Assembly (NCBI RefSeq): GCF_016482785.1
Contig: NZ_JAEMXM010000029.1
Coordinates: forward strand, 20,863-69,026
Length of the DNA: 48,164 nt
Direction: 5' to 3'
Origin: Paenibacillus alkalitolerans
Lineage (GTDB): Bacteria > Bacillota > Bacilli > Paenibacillales > YIM-B00363
Both the position numbers and the translations under genes were made by a program. The notes under the pieces were generated by a model. The model was given only the letters and a program-made list of their open reading frames with translations, made no database searches and was not told the DNA's origin. Below are positions 39,936-48,164 of this stretch, one piece after another; position 1 is the first letter of the stretch; each line of letters starts with the position of its first letter.

Positions 39936-40517
39936 ATGGTCAATTGGATTTGGCTGCTGTTCATCGTGGCGGGCTTTGCCGTTGCCATCGTGAACGGCAA
40001 GGTCGAAGCGGTGACGGAAGCGGCGTTCGAAGGCGCGAAGACAGGCGTCGCGGTCTGTTTCGGCTTGATCAGCGTGCTTGTATTTTGGCTCGGTATTATG
40101 CGCATTGCGGAGGACGCCGGGCTATTGCGGAAGCTGGCCAAGCTGCTGAATCCGATCGTACGCTATTTGTTTCCGAGCGTGCCCAAAGATCATCCCGCAT
40201 TCGGCTACATCCTGTCGAATATGAGCGCGAACTTGCTCGGCTTGGGCAACGCCGCCACGCCGGCCGGCATCAAAGCGATGCAGGAGCTGCAGAAGCTGAA
40301 CGCCGATAAAGAGAAGGCGAGCGCCGCGATGTGTACGCTGTTGGCCGTCAACACCGCGAGCATTACGTTGATTCCTACGACGCTGATTGCGATCCGCATG
40401 AATTTTAACTCTGCCAATCCGACCGATATCGTCGGCACAACGTTGGCCGCAACCGCTGTTGCTTTATTGGCCGCCATTGCGTTGGACAAGTGGCACCAAC
40501 GGCGGTCCCCGCCGTAA
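39936..40517 (+). CDS. spmA: spore maturation protein A
   Basis: Polytopic membrane protein (193 residues) of the nucleoside-recognition/Gate domain family, required for normal spore core dehydration with SpmB. The conserved NMSANLLGLGNAATPAGIKA is present. It starts five bases after dacB. Confidence 0.93.
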   Translation: MVNWIWLLFIVAGFAVAIVNGKVEAVTEAAFEGAKTGVAVCFGLISVLVFWLGIMRIAEDAGLLRKLAKLLNPIVRYLFPSVPKDHPAFGYILSNMSANLLGLGNAATPAGIKAMQELQKLNADKEKASAAMCTLLAVNTASITLIPTTLIAIRMNFNSANPTDIVGTTLAATAVALLAAIALDKWHQRRSPP

Positions 40518-40548
40518 CACATTCGCCGAGCAGGGGGGAGTGAATCCG

Positions 40549-41082
40549 ATGTCGAGCATCATCAATACGATTTCCGCTTGGGCGATTCCCGTGCTCATTG
40601 TCTTTATTCCACTGTATGCCGCTTTCAAAAAAGTTCCCGTCTACGAATCTTTCACGGACGGAGCGAAAGACGGATTCGACACCGCGATACGAATCATCCC
40701 CCATCTCGTCGGCATGATGACGGCGATTTCGATCTTTCGGGCTTCGGGTGCGATGGATATGTTGATCGGCGCATTGAAGCCCCTATTTGTGCCGCTCGGC
40801 ATTCCGCCGGAAGTGATTCCGCTCGGCATACTCCGCCCGATTACCGGCGCCGGCTCGCTCGCCTACACGACGGATCTGATCAAGCAGTTCGGACCGGATT
40901 CGTTCATAGCGAAAATAGCGGCCACCGTTCAAGGGAGCACGGACACAACATTGTACGTCATCACGGTATATTTCGGCGCCGTCGGCATCCGCAAGGCCGG
41001 TTACGCGCTGCGTGTCGGGCTGGTATCCGATGCCGTCGGCTTCTTCGCTTCCGTCATCATCTGCTATTTGGCGTTTGCATAA
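40549..41082 (+). CDS. spmB: spore maturation protein B
   Basis: Partner of SpmA, 177 residues, again a Gate-domain membrane protein (FIPLYAAFKKVPVYESFTDG, RPITGAGSLAYT, QGSTDTTLYV). The start at the ATG at 40549 has AGGGGGGAG upstream; GTG at 40540 is a weaker option. Confidence 0.93.
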   Translation: MSSIINTISAWAIPVLIVFIPLYAAFKKVPVYESFTDGAKDGFDTAIRIIPHLVGMMTAISIFRASGAMDMLIGALKPLFVPLGIPPEVIPLGILRPITGAGSLAYTTDLIKQFGPDSFIAKIAATVQGSTDTTLYVITVYFGAVGIRKAGYALRVGLVSDAVGFFASVIICYLAFA

Positions 41083-41180
41083 CCTTTTCTCCACATCCCG
41101 CTTCGTACGAATCCACCCGAACCCTCCGGGAACAAGGCTCATATACTGTAACACTTACAAGTACCGCGAGGTGAACTTGG

Positions 41181-41516
41181 TTGCAGTATACGGGCTTCAC
41201 CATCCATCATTCCGCTTGTCCCTCCATCAACGGAAAGGGATTCGACTTTCTCATCACCCGCCAAGGCACCATTATTCCTTCCGCCAAACCGACCGAAATT
41301 GATCATTTGCACATATGTCTGGAAGGCGATTTCTCGGTAAAAGTGTCCGGCGACCAGATGAAGGAGCAGCTTTTCATCGCCACGAAATTGATAATGCGCT
41401 TGTGCGAGGCTTACCATTTATCGTTCGAGCATATGCATCCCCACACGTTGACGTGCCCGGGTCGCCACTTCCCGTGGGCCGAACTTGTACTTTCCATGTC
41501 AGATGGGTATCATTAG
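41181..41516 (+). CDS. mini N-acetylmuramoyl-L-alanine amidase-like protein (Amidase_2/PGRP fold)
   Basis: A 111-residue protein that keeps the minimal Amidase_2 features. These are the first zinc histidine in TIHHSACPS (H9 or H10), the strand LHICLEGDFS, and the H-x7-C pair H84...C92 before CPGRHFPW. It lacks a signal peptide and is shorter than phage lysozyme-type amidases, so enzymatic activity and location are uncertain. The start is a TTG at 41181 with GAGGTGA five bases upstream. It is not in this position in B. subtilis. Proximity to dacB/spmAB suggests, but does not prove, a cortex-related role. Confidence 0.68.
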   Translation: MQYTGFTIHHSACPSINGKGFDFLITRQGTIIPSAKPTEIDHLHICLEGDFSVKVSGDQMKEQLFIATKLIMRLCEAYHLSFEHMHPHTLTCPGRHFPWAELVLSMSDGYH

Positions 41517-41535
41517 CTTGAGGTGAACGTTAAAC

Positions 41536-42285
41536 ATGGAACGGCTGCAGAAAGTGCTCGCCGCGGCGGGGATCGCATCAAGGCGCAAATGCGAAGAGAT
41601 TATTCAACTTGGCCGAGTTCAAGTGAACGAAAAGACCGTCACGGAGCTCGGCTTTAAAGTAGATCCGGCGGCGGACGAGATTGTGGTTGACGGCAAAAAG
41701 ATCGCGCAGGAGAAAAAAGTGTATTTGGCGTTTCATAAGCCGAAGGGCGTTATTACGAGCGTGAAGGATCCGGAAGGCCGGCAAACGGTAATGGATTATA
41801 TGAAGGGCGTGAAAGAGCGGGTTTATCCGGTAGGAAGGCTTGACTATGATACCGAAGGCCTGCTCATCTTGACGAACGACGGCGAGCTGGCCAACTTGCT
41901 TATGCATCCGCGTCATCATGTCCCAAAGACGTACCTTGCCTATACGAAGGGGATTCCGCACGGGTCGTTGTTGGACAAGCTGAAGCAGGGCGTGCAATTG
42001 GACGACGGAAAGACTGCGCCGGCCGAGGCGGAGTACGCCGACGTCGACACGGAGAAGAACGTTGCCGTTGTTCGCATCACGATTCACGAAGGACGCAACA
42101 GGCAAGTGCGGCGCATGTTCGAAGCGATCCATACGCCGCTGACAAAGCTGAAGCGCATATCGTTCGGACCGGTGCTGCTCGAGGGGCTTCAGCGCGGCAA
42201 ACACCGGCATTTGACGAAGGATGAAGTGGAAGAGCTGCGCCGTGCGGCCGCCGAAGTGACACATAATGTTCATAAAGGGGATTGA
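41536..42285 (+). CDS. rluB: 23S rRNA pseudouridine synthase RluB
   Basis: Modifies 23S rRNA (U2605 by E. coli numbering, known family function). The 249 residues contain an N-terminal S4 RNA-binding domain (RLQKVLAAAGIASRRKCEE) and the RsuA/RluB catalytic domain with the aspartate in GRLDYDTEGLLILTNDG. NRQVRRMFEAI is also present. It starts after AGGTGA and precedes resA, as in B. subtilis. Confidence 0.94.
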   Translation: MERLQKVLAAAGIASRRKCEEIIQLGRVQVNEKTVTELGFKVDPAADEIVVDGKKIAQEKKVYLAFHKPKGVITSVKDPEGRQTVMDYMKGVKERVYPVGRLDYDTEGLLILTNDGELANLLMHPRHHVPKTYLAYTKGIPHGSLLDKLKQGVQLDDGKTAPAEAEYADVDTEKNVAVVRITIHEGRNRQVRRMFEAIHTPLTKLKRISFGPVLLEGLQRGKHRHLTKDEVEELRRAAAEVTHNVHKGD

Positions 42286-42312
42286 AGCAAGTTTTCTCCC
42301 TTTCGTTATAAT
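42282..42312 (+). promoter_or_regulatory. sigma-A promoter of resA
   Basis: A perfect TATAAT (42307-42312) lies 16 bases before the resA ATG. The best -35 is TTGAAG (42282-42287) at a wide 19-base spacing, which suggests need for an activator; ResD activates resA in B. subtilis (known). Confidence 0.5.
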
Positions 42313-42328
42313 AGTGTAGGGTGATGTT

Positions 42329-42859
42329 ATGGGAAGCTCGAAGAAACGGCTGCAGATCGCGATCTTTGCCGTTGTTTTGCTCATAGCCGGATATACGGTC
42401 GCCGGCGGCGCGTTTCAAGGCGATCCGAAACCGCCGGAGACCGGCCAGAAGGTCCCGGCGTTCTCGTTGACGGGACTGGACGAGCAAACGTACGATCCTG
42501 CAAAATTGAAAGGCAAGCCCCTTGTCATAAATTTTTGGGGAACCTTTTGCCCCCCGTGTGTGGAAGAAACGCCCGCATTGCAGCGGATGTACGAGAAATA
42601 TAAAGAGGACGGCGTCGTTATTCTCGGTGTCAACTTGGGCGAAAAGCCGCTTGTCCGCGTGAAAAATTTCACCGATCGATTCGGAGTGTCATACCCGGTA
42701 TTGCTGGATCCCGAACTGGAGGTGCGCGACCGGTACGGAGTCAGATCGTACCCGACCACCTTCTTCGTCGATGCGGAAGGCGTCATACGGGAGATCAAGG
42801 TAGGCGGGATGACCGAAGGATATATAGAATCTCGAATATTGAAGCTATTGAACAAATAA
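42329..42859 (+). CDS. resA: thiol-disulfide oxidoreductase ResA
   Basis: Membrane-anchored thioredoxin-like protein that keeps apocytochrome c haem-binding cysteines reduced outside the membrane. An N-terminal signal-anchor (about 8-27) precedes a thioredoxin fold. The active site is C74-P75-P76-C77, where B. subtilis ResA has CEPC at the same numbers. E80 and the cis-proline (SYPTTFF) are conserved. It heads the res cluster. Confidence 0.92.
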   Translation: MGSSKKRLQIAIFAVVLLIAGYTVAGGAFQGDPKPPETGQKVPAFSLTGLDEQTYDPAKLKGKPLVINFWGTFCPPCVEETPALQRMYEKYKEDGVVILGVNLGEKPLVRVKNFTDRFGVSYPVLLDPELEVRDRYGVRSYPTTFFVDAEGVIREIKVGGMTEGYIESRILKLLNK

Positions 42860-42914
42860 TGGAAGCGCCAAATTGCATCGCCGCACGGCCAACACGAGAG
42901 GAAGGAGGAGACGC

Positions 42915-44510
42915 GTGAACGGAAATACGGAACAATTCGATATGCGGTACGACAACGCGCCCAGACGTTCTCAGAAAGCCGACAAGGATTGGCTCGACCT
43001 GATATGGAGCTTCTTCTCTTCGGTGAAGGTAGGCGTATGGCTCATTGTGCTTACGCTGCTGGGTGCGGCCGTCGGCTCCGTTTATCCTCAAGAGGGCGCG
43101 TTTCTCTCTCCTCCGGGATTGAACTATTACAAAGAAACGTATGGCGCTGCAGGAGAATGGTATTACCGGCTCGGGCTCAGCCGAACGTATACATCCTGGT
43201 GGTTTCAGCTTCTGATCGTAATGCTCGGGGCTTCGATCGTCATCGCTTCCATCGACCGCGCCGTACCGCTTTATAAAGCGTTAAAGAAACAAAGAGCGAA
43301 CCGCACGGTTGATTTTTTACGCCGTCAGAAGATCACGTACGAAGCGGCGCTGCCTTCGCGGCCGGCGGAAGACGGGACGAGCTGGGCCGACTTGTTCGAA
43401 CGGCAGTTGAAGAAGCAGAGATTTCGCATTATGAGGGAAGGCGACTGCGTCTTAGGGGAAAAAAACCGCTGGAGCCGGTGGGGTCCGTATGTGAACCATG
43501 TCGGCCTCATTATTTTTTTGCTCATCATCTTAATTCGTTCCTTGCCCGGATTAACGCTGGAGGAATATGTGTCCGTGCTGGAGGGCGAAGCGGAGCCGGT
43601 CCGCGGCACGAACTATTATGTGAAAAACGAACGTTTCACGGTGGAGTTTTACGATAAAGAAGAGCTGAACGGCAAATTCCGGGAAGAGGAACGGGCGGTG
43701 CCCAAGCTCTACGAAACGAAAACCGTGCTGTATGAATGTACGGACCGGTGCGGGACGAGCGATCCCGTGTTGGAAGAAGCGGCGCGGGGAGATATCCGTG
43801 TGAATGATCCGCTCGAATATCGCGGATTGTCGGTGTACCAGTTCGGCTACGAATATACGCCGCAAATTCGCAGCGTGAAGGTGCATCTCCGGGATAAGGA
43901 GTCCGGGAAATCGTACGGACAGTTTACGCTGCTGACGCGAAACCCGGAGCTGGCTTATGAGGCTGGCCCCTACAAGCTCCGTCTCCATAACTACTATCCG
44001 GAATTCTCGCTCGACGAGCGCGGCGAGCCGACGAGCGTGTCGGCGGAAAAGCCGGACGCGCCCGGATATATCTTTCTCATTACCGGGCCGGGACTGCCGC
44101 CGGAAGGCTCGACGTATTTGTACTTTCCCCGTGAAATCGATAAGGAACGATTCCGGCAGGATGAAATTAACGCCGCGGTCGGGGCGGGAAAACAACTGGT
44201 CATCGCCGCGGACGGCATGGAGGACGTAGAAATCGCTGCGTTCACGAGCATCTTGACCGTGCGGTCGGACCGGACGGTTCCCTATCTGTTGATCGGCGGC
44301 GCCGTCAGCATGTTGGGGCTGGTGATGGGGTTTTATTGGCAGCATCGCAGAATATGGGTGCGTATCGACGGGAACTCCCTTACGCTTGGCGCGCACACCA
44401 ACAAGCATTGGCACGCCATGAGGCGTGAAACCGCCGTCTTGCTGGAAGCGGCCGGACTGGATGCATCCGCGGTCCGGGCAAAATCGGAAGAAGAGGTGAA
44501 AGGATCTTGA
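42915..44510 (+). CDS. resB: cytochrome c biogenesis protein ResB (CcsA/Ccs1 partner)
   Basis: Large membrane subunit of the system II haem lyase. The 531 residues show transmembrane helices near 40-60, 100-125, 190-210 and 465-485 with a long extracytoplasmic domain between the last two. SFFSSVKVGVWLIVLTLLGA is the ResB N-terminal signature. The GTG at 42915 with AAGGAGGAG is chosen over an ATG 42 bases upstream. Its stop overlaps the resC ATG (TGATG). Confidence 0.9.
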   Translation: MNGNTEQFDMRYDNAPRRSQKADKDWLDLIWSFFSSVKVGVWLIVLTLLGAAVGSVYPQEGAFLSPPGLNYYKETYGAAGEWYYRLGLSRTYTSWWFQLLIVMLGASIVIASIDRAVPLYKALKKQRANRTVDFLRRQKITYEAALPSRPAEDGTSWADLFERQLKKQRFRIMREGDCVLGEKNRWSRWGPYVNHVGLIIFLLIILIRSLPGLTLEEYVSVLEGEAEPVRGTNYYVKNERFTVEFYDKEELNGKFREEERAVPKLYETKTVLYECTDRCGTSDPVLEEAARGDIRVNDPLEYRGLSVYQFGYEYTPQIRSVKVHLRDKESGKSYGQFTLLTRNPELAYEAGPYKLRLHNYYPEFSLDERGEPTSVSAEKPDAPGYIFLITGPGLPPEGSTYLYFPREIDKERFRQDEINAAVGAGKQLVIAADGMEDVEIAAFTSILTVRSDRTVPYLLIGGAVSMLGLVMGFYWQHRRIWVRIDGNSLTLGAHTNKHWHAMRRETAVLLEAAGLDASAVRAKSEEEVKGS

Positions 44511-45763
44511 TGTTATTCGGGATCAGCAACTCAGCGCTTGTTATCGCGCTGTTTTTGTATATTATTGCGTTCGTTGCGTACGTGTTAAGCATTACAGGCC
44601 GGCAGTGGAGCGGGAAAGACGCCGCGGAGCATACGCGCCGCTACGGGAGAGCCGCGTTCGGGATCACTCTGGCGGGTCTGGGGCTGCATCTTGTTTATTT
44701 CATTATGCGCTGGATCGGGATCGGGCATATTCCGGTCAGCAATTTGTTCGAATTTATCACGTTTTTATCCATGATGACCGTCATGGCGTTTGTTATCATT
44801 TATTTGATTTACAAAGGTCCTCTCGTAGGCGTGTTCGCTCTGCCGGTAGCTTTCATCCTGTTGGCGTATGCGATGGTGTTTCCGTGGGAGGCGCAGCCGC
44901 TTATCCCTTCGCTGCAGTCGGTCTGGCTATACATCCACGTAACAACCGCCGCCGCCGGGGAAGCGTTCTTCGCGATCGCTTTCGCCGCGGGCTTGATGTA
45001 CTTGCTGCGTGTGATCGATTATAAGGCGGGGACGAAAAGAGAGCGGCGCCAACAACGGTGGATGGAGTTTACGCTGTTCGCCGTGCTGGTCGTTGTCGGC
45101 TTTGCGGCGGCGGTGTTTACGTTCCGCGGAGCCGGTTATGAAGCGTCGTTCGTCGGCGAGCAGGTCGTTAACGACAACGGCGTCGAGCAGACCGTGGAAA
45201 CGACTGTGGAATACGTCCTGCCTCCGATAACGTCACCCGCCGGGTTTGAGCTTGTCTCGATGGATCCGTTCCTCGGGCAAACCAAGCCTTTGATGGAAGC
45301 ACCGGCATGGATGAAGGGCGTCGATGCCGGCCGCAAGCTTAACACGTTTATTTGGTCGGTTATTTTCGGTTTGGGCATGTACGGTTTACTGCGATTGGCG
45401 CTGCGCAAACCGCTCGGGGCGGCGATCAGCCCGATCCTGCGCGACATCGATCCGGGGGATCTTGATGAAATATGTTACCGCGCCATTGCCATCGGCTTTC
45501 CGATCTTTACGCTGGGAGCGCTTATCTTCGCCATGATTTGGGCGCATATGGCCTGGAACCGGTTCTGGGGTTGGGATCCGAAAGAAGTATGGGCGCTTGT
45601 CACATGGTTGTTCTACAGCGCGTACTTGCATTTGCGGCTCGGACGCGGTTGGATCGGCCGCAGATCGGCATGGTTGGCCGTAATGGGCTTTGTCGTCGTA
45701 ATGTTCACGCTGATCGGGGTAAACCTGATCATCGCAGGATTGCATTCTTACGCGGGCGTTTGA
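44510..45763 (+). CDS. resC: cytochrome c biogenesis protein ResC (CcsA/CcsB type)
   Basis: Haem handling subunit of system II cytochrome c maturation. The 417 residues have about eight transmembrane helices and the tryptophan-rich WWD-type motif WGWDPKEVWALVTWL near the C terminus. An extracytoplasmic loop of about 90 residues (around 205-290, containing EASFVGEQVVNDNGVEQT) is longer than in B. subtilis ResC. The ATG at 44510 overlaps the resB stop; TTG at 44507 is the alternative. Confidence 0.92.
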   Translation: MLFGISNSALVIALFLYIIAFVAYVLSITGRQWSGKDAAEHTRRYGRAAFGITLAGLGLHLVYFIMRWIGIGHIPVSNLFEFITFLSMMTVMAFVIIYLIYKGPLVGVFALPVAFILLAYAMVFPWEAQPLIPSLQSVWLYIHVTTAAAGEAFFAIAFAAGLMYLLRVIDYKAGTKRERRQQRWMEFTLFAVLVVVGFAAAVFTFRGAGYEASFVGEQVVNDNGVEQTVETTVEYVLPPITSPAGFELVSMDPFLGQTKPLMEAPAWMKGVDAGRKLNTFIWSVIFGLGMYGLLRLALRKPLGAAISPILRDIDPGDLDEICYRAIAIGFPIFTLGALIFAMIWAHMAWNRFWGWDPKEVWALVTWLFYSAYLHLRLGRGWIGRRSAWLAVMGFVVVMFTLIGVNLIIAGLHSYAGV

Positions 45764-45820
45764 TGTGCTTGACGTATCGGATATTTGCAAAATCGAATCG
45801 AGAAAAGGAGTTGAAGCTTC

Positions 45821-46537
45821 ATGACGGAACAACTGCATACGATTCTTGTCGTGGATGATGAGGAGCGAATCAGAAGATTGCTGCGCATGTATTTGGAGAA
45901 GGAACATTTCGTCATTGAGGAAGCGGAAGACGGAGAATCGGCGCTTCGGAAAGCGCAAGAGAAAGATTACGATTTGATCCTGCTCGACGTCATGCTGCCG
46001 GGTATCGACGGAGTGGAGGTTTGCGCGCGTCTGCGGCAAACGAAGGCGACCCCCGTCATCATGCTGACGGCGAAAGGGGAAGAAACGAACCGTGTTCAAG
46101 GCTTTGAAGTCGGAGTCGACGACTACGTCGTGAAGCCGTTCTCTCCGCGCGAGGTCATTTACCGGGTGAAAGCGATATTGCGCAGGTCGTCCGCTACCGC
46201 TTTTCTTTCCAAAGAGCAGCATTCGAGCAACAATATCGTGTTTCCGAACCTGATGATCGAGCATGACGCGCACCGGGTGACCGCCGGCGGACAAGAGGTA
46301 AGCCTGACGCCGAAAGAATACGAGCTGCTTCATTATCTTGCGGTGTCCCCGGATAAGGTGTTTTCAAGAGAACAGCTGCTGAAAGACGTATGGAATTACG
46401 AGTTTTTCGGCGACCTGCGGACGGTAGACACGCATGTGAAGCGGCTTCGCGAGAAATTGAACAAGGTTTCCCCGGATGCGGCCGCCATGATTACGACGGT
46501 GTGGGGAGTCGGGTACAAGCTAGAGGTGCCGAGATAA
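45821..46537 (+). CDS. resD: response regulator ResD
   Basis: OmpR/PhoB-type activator of aerobic and anaerobic respiration genes. The receiver domain has D12/D13 and the phosphorylated D56 (LLDVMLPG), plus K in DDYVVKPFSPRE. The C-terminal winged helix (LTPKEYELLHYLAVSPDKVF, TVDTHVKRLREKL) binds DNA. It has its own ribosome-binding site AAAAGGAG. A TTGACG at 45768-45773 between resC and resD may be the -35 of an internal promoter but lacks a good -10. Confidence 0.93.
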   Translation: MTEQLHTILVVDDEERIRRLLRMYLEKEHFVIEEAEDGESALRKAQEKDYDLILLDVMLPGIDGVEVCARLRQTKATPVIMLTAKGEETNRVQGFEVGVDDYVVKPFSPREVIYRVKAILRRSSATAFLSKEQHSSNNIVFPNLMIEHDAHRVTAGGQEVSLTPKEYELLHYLAVSPDKVFSREQLLKDVWNYEFFGDLRTVDTHVKRLREKLNKVSPDAAAMITTVWGVGYKLEVPR

Positions 46538-46538
46538 C

Positions 46539-48011
46539 ATGCCTTCGATTTGGAAAAGCGTAGTAGGGAAGCTGTGGGCGACCATCATCGCGCTTGTCGC
46601 GGTCGTTTTATTGATTCTGGGCGTTTTTTTGCTCGAGTATATCGATGCGGCGTTCGCAGACAATTCATATGAAGTGAAACGGTTGTTCGTCATCACCTGC
46701 ATCATCGGTTTCCTGCTTACGACGTTCTTCGCATTCTTTCTCTCTACGAAAATCACCCAGCCCCTGCTTCAGCTCAAACGCGCCGCGGATATGATCACGA
46801 TGGGCGAATACCGGACGCGGGTCGCAGTCCGCTCGAACGATGAAATCGGGGAGCTGGCGCGCGCTTTTAACCACATGGGCGAGAAGCTCGACGGAACGAT
46901 CCGCGATCTGAATTACGAGAAGGAGCATCTAGCCAGCATCTTGCGCTCGATGACGGATGCCGTTATTACGTTCGACGCGGACGGGCGCATCATTATTTGC
47001 AACCCGCACGGCGAGACGATCGCCGAGGACTGGGGACGGTTGTTATCCGATGCCTCGACGGAAGCCGGCGCGGAACCGGCCGTTCAGCGCCGCATCCCGG
47101 AACCGTTGTACGACGTGTTCCGGACGGTCGTTGCGGAAGAGAAAGAAGTTGTGACAAGGCTTCATGTCGGGAACGAGGTATGGTCGGTCGTTGTCGATCC
47201 GTTGTACACTCACGGAATTCTGCGCGGTGCCGTGGCCGTGCTGCGCGACGTCACGGAAGAGTACCGATTGGAGAAGCTGCGCAAAGACTTTGTCGCCAAC
47301 GTATCGCATGAGCTTCGCACGCCTCTATCCATGCTGCAAGGATACAGCGAGGCGCTGCTGGACGACATCGCTTCGTCGGCGGAAGAAAGACGCGAGCTGG
47401 CGCAAGTCATTTATGAGGAGTCGCTTCGGATGGGCCGCCTTGTTCAGGATTTGCTCGACTTGGCGCGCATGGAAGCGGGGCGTCTTGAGATGAACGCGAC
47501 CGAGACGGACTTGCTTCCGCTTGTGCAGCGCGTACACCGCAAGTTTTCCGCGCTTTCAAGAGAGCAAAGCGTGGCGCTTCGCCTTGAAGTCCCTTCAGTG
47601 GAGGGGGCTCTACGGCTGGAATCGGCGGACGAGGACAGGTTGGAGCAGGTGCTGACCAATCTGCTGGACAACGCGTTCCGCCATACGCCGGCAGGAAAGG
47701 AAATCGTCGTTCGTGCTCAACGTACGAGCAACGGAGGCGACGAAGCGGTTCGCATCGAAGTCGAAGATCAAGGATACGGCATACCGCCGGAAGATTTGCC
47801 GTATATATTCGAACGGTTTTACAAGGCGGATAAAGCCCGAACCCGCGCCTCTTCTACGAGCGGAACGGGACTCGGTCTCGCAATAGTAAAAAATATCGTA
47901 GACGCACATGGCGGTACGGTATCGGCGCGAAGCCAGATCGGACACGGAACGACATTTACCGTCATACTTCCCGTGCATGCGAAATCGGTTTCTGTAGAAA
48001 AAAGAAGATAA
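46539..48011 (+). CDS. resE: sensor histidine kinase ResE
   Basis: Kinase partner of ResD. Layout: TM1 at about 10-33, a very short outer loop (about 34-47), TM2 at about 49-69, HAMP at about 70-122, a PAS-like domain at about 128-240, and HisKA with the phospho-accepting H257 (VSHELRTPLS). The HATPase domain to the end has DNAFRHTPAGK, VEDQGYGIPPEDLPYIFERF and GTGLGLAIV. At 490 residues it is about 100 shorter than B. subtilis ResE, because the extracytoplasmic domain is missing. It starts one base after the resD stop, so the pair is coupled. Confidence 0.93.
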   Translation: MPSIWKSVVGKLWATIIALVAVVLLILGVFLLEYIDAAFADNSYEVKRLFVITCIIGFLLTTFFAFFLSTKITQPLLQLKRAADMITMGEYRTRVAVRSNDEIGELARAFNHMGEKLDGTIRDLNYEKEHLASILRSMTDAVITFDADGRIIICNPHGETIAEDWGRLLSDASTEAGAEPAVQRRIPEPLYDVFRTVVAEEKEVVTRLHVGNEVWSVVVDPLYTHGILRGAVAVLRDVTEEYRLEKLRKDFVANVSHELRTPLSMLQGYSEALLDDIASSAEERRELAQVIYEESLRMGRLVQDLLDLARMEAGRLEMNATETDLLPLVQRVHRKFSALSREQSVALRLEVPSVEGALRLESADEDRLEQVLTNLLDNAFRHTPAGKEIVVRAQRTSNGGDEAVRIEVEDQGYGIPPEDLPYIFERFYKADKARTRASSTSGTGLGLAIVKNIVDAHGGTVSARSQIGHGTTFTVILPVHAKSVSVEKRR

Positions 48012-48045
48012 ATCTTGTTGTTCGTGGAACATTAAGGAGAAGTTG

Positions 48046-48090
48046 GGGCTGTCCTAATAGTCGTCGATGACTAGGGGACAGCCCTCTTTG
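48046..48090 (+). terminator. rho-independent terminator after resE
   Basis: GGGCTGTCC (48046-48054) pairs with GGACAGCCC (48076-48084), and an inner stem TAGTC/GACTA (48058-48062 with 48069-48073) extends it. TCTTTGTT follows. After this I see nothing assignable to the window end. Confidence 0.82.
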
Positions 48091-48164
48091 TTCTAGACTA
48101 TACACGGCGTTTCAGCAGGATGTGGTTCATCCGTGAATCATGGTGTTTCACTGTGGAACAGGAG

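Noticed and set aside
1-48164. Prophage, transposase, toxin-antitoxin, restriction or retron system
   Set aside because: I found no transposase, integrase other than the housekeeping XerD, reverse transcriptase, methylase or toxin-antitoxin-like pair. tRNA or rRNA genes were also not seen.

Overview
The window reads as a continuous chromosomal segment of an endospore-forming member of the Bacillales, most likely Paenibacillaceae. Gene content and order follow the Bacillus subtilis block from bkd through nudF-spoIIM-fur-xerD-deoB-pupG, dacF-spoIIA, spoVA-lysA, ppiB-rib-scpAB, dacB-spmAB and rluB to resABCDE. The coding DNA is clearly richer in G+C than Bacillus, and the ytfI/ytfJ pair sits next to scpAB. 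Almost every gene is on the + strand. The exceptions are two tiny genes (prli42 and mciZ) and a decayed acetyltransferase.

Layout. 244-5194: branched-chain 2-oxo acid dehydrogenase (E3, E1alpha, E1beta, E2), with the 32-residue Prli42 gene convergent on its end. 5368-9943: a tripeptidase-like M20 peptidase, MciZ (minus strand), NudF, an endonuclease Q-type PHP protein, SpoIIM and Fur. 10081-12091: an SDR dehydrogenase and alanine dehydrogenase, absent from this position in B. subtilis. 12162-17731: YqzK, XerD and a nucleoside salvage operon (deoB, two tandem purine nucleoside phosphorylases, pdp). 17912-18598: an unusual Vsr/DUF559-like nuclease-wHTH protein behind its own promoter and terminator. 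19024-21985: the dacF-spoIIAA-spoIIAB-sigF sporulation operon with recognisable sigma-F-type and sigma-H-type promoters. 22003-24002: a MocR-type regulator with twin perfect operators and a deleted GNAT gene. 24039-26817: a shortened spoVA cluster (AA, AB, AF only). 26954-28861: lysA and ppiB. 28859-32895: FMN-riboswitch-controlled ribDE-BA-H. 32925-36910: scpAB, DUF2953, a DUF3231 insertion and gerW/ytfJ. 37159-38598: an SLH-CAP surface protein. 38740-42285: dacB-spmAB, a mini-amidase and rluB. 42329-48011: cytochrome c maturation resABC and the two-component pair resDE.

How the genes work together. Three themes dominate. The first is forespore and mother-cell development: SpoIIM, MciZ, SpoIIA/SigF, SpoVA, DacF/DacB, SpmA/B and GerW. 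The second is central metabolism and salvage: branched-chain fatty acid precursors, alanine, lysine, flavin and nucleosides. The third is respiration and redox control: ResA-E and Fur.

Signals not explained by ordinary genes. A short hairpin repeat (core GGCAACC-GRA-GGTTGYC) lies in three gene leaders. A 26-bp direct-repeat array precedes dacF. A long hairpin buries the ribosome-binding site of the DUF2953 gene. Two identical 18-bp operators are 127 bp apart. The second purine nucleoside phosphorylase has both base-contacting residues replaced. The window is mostly conserved core chromosome; I did not find a complete new defence or mobile system in it.
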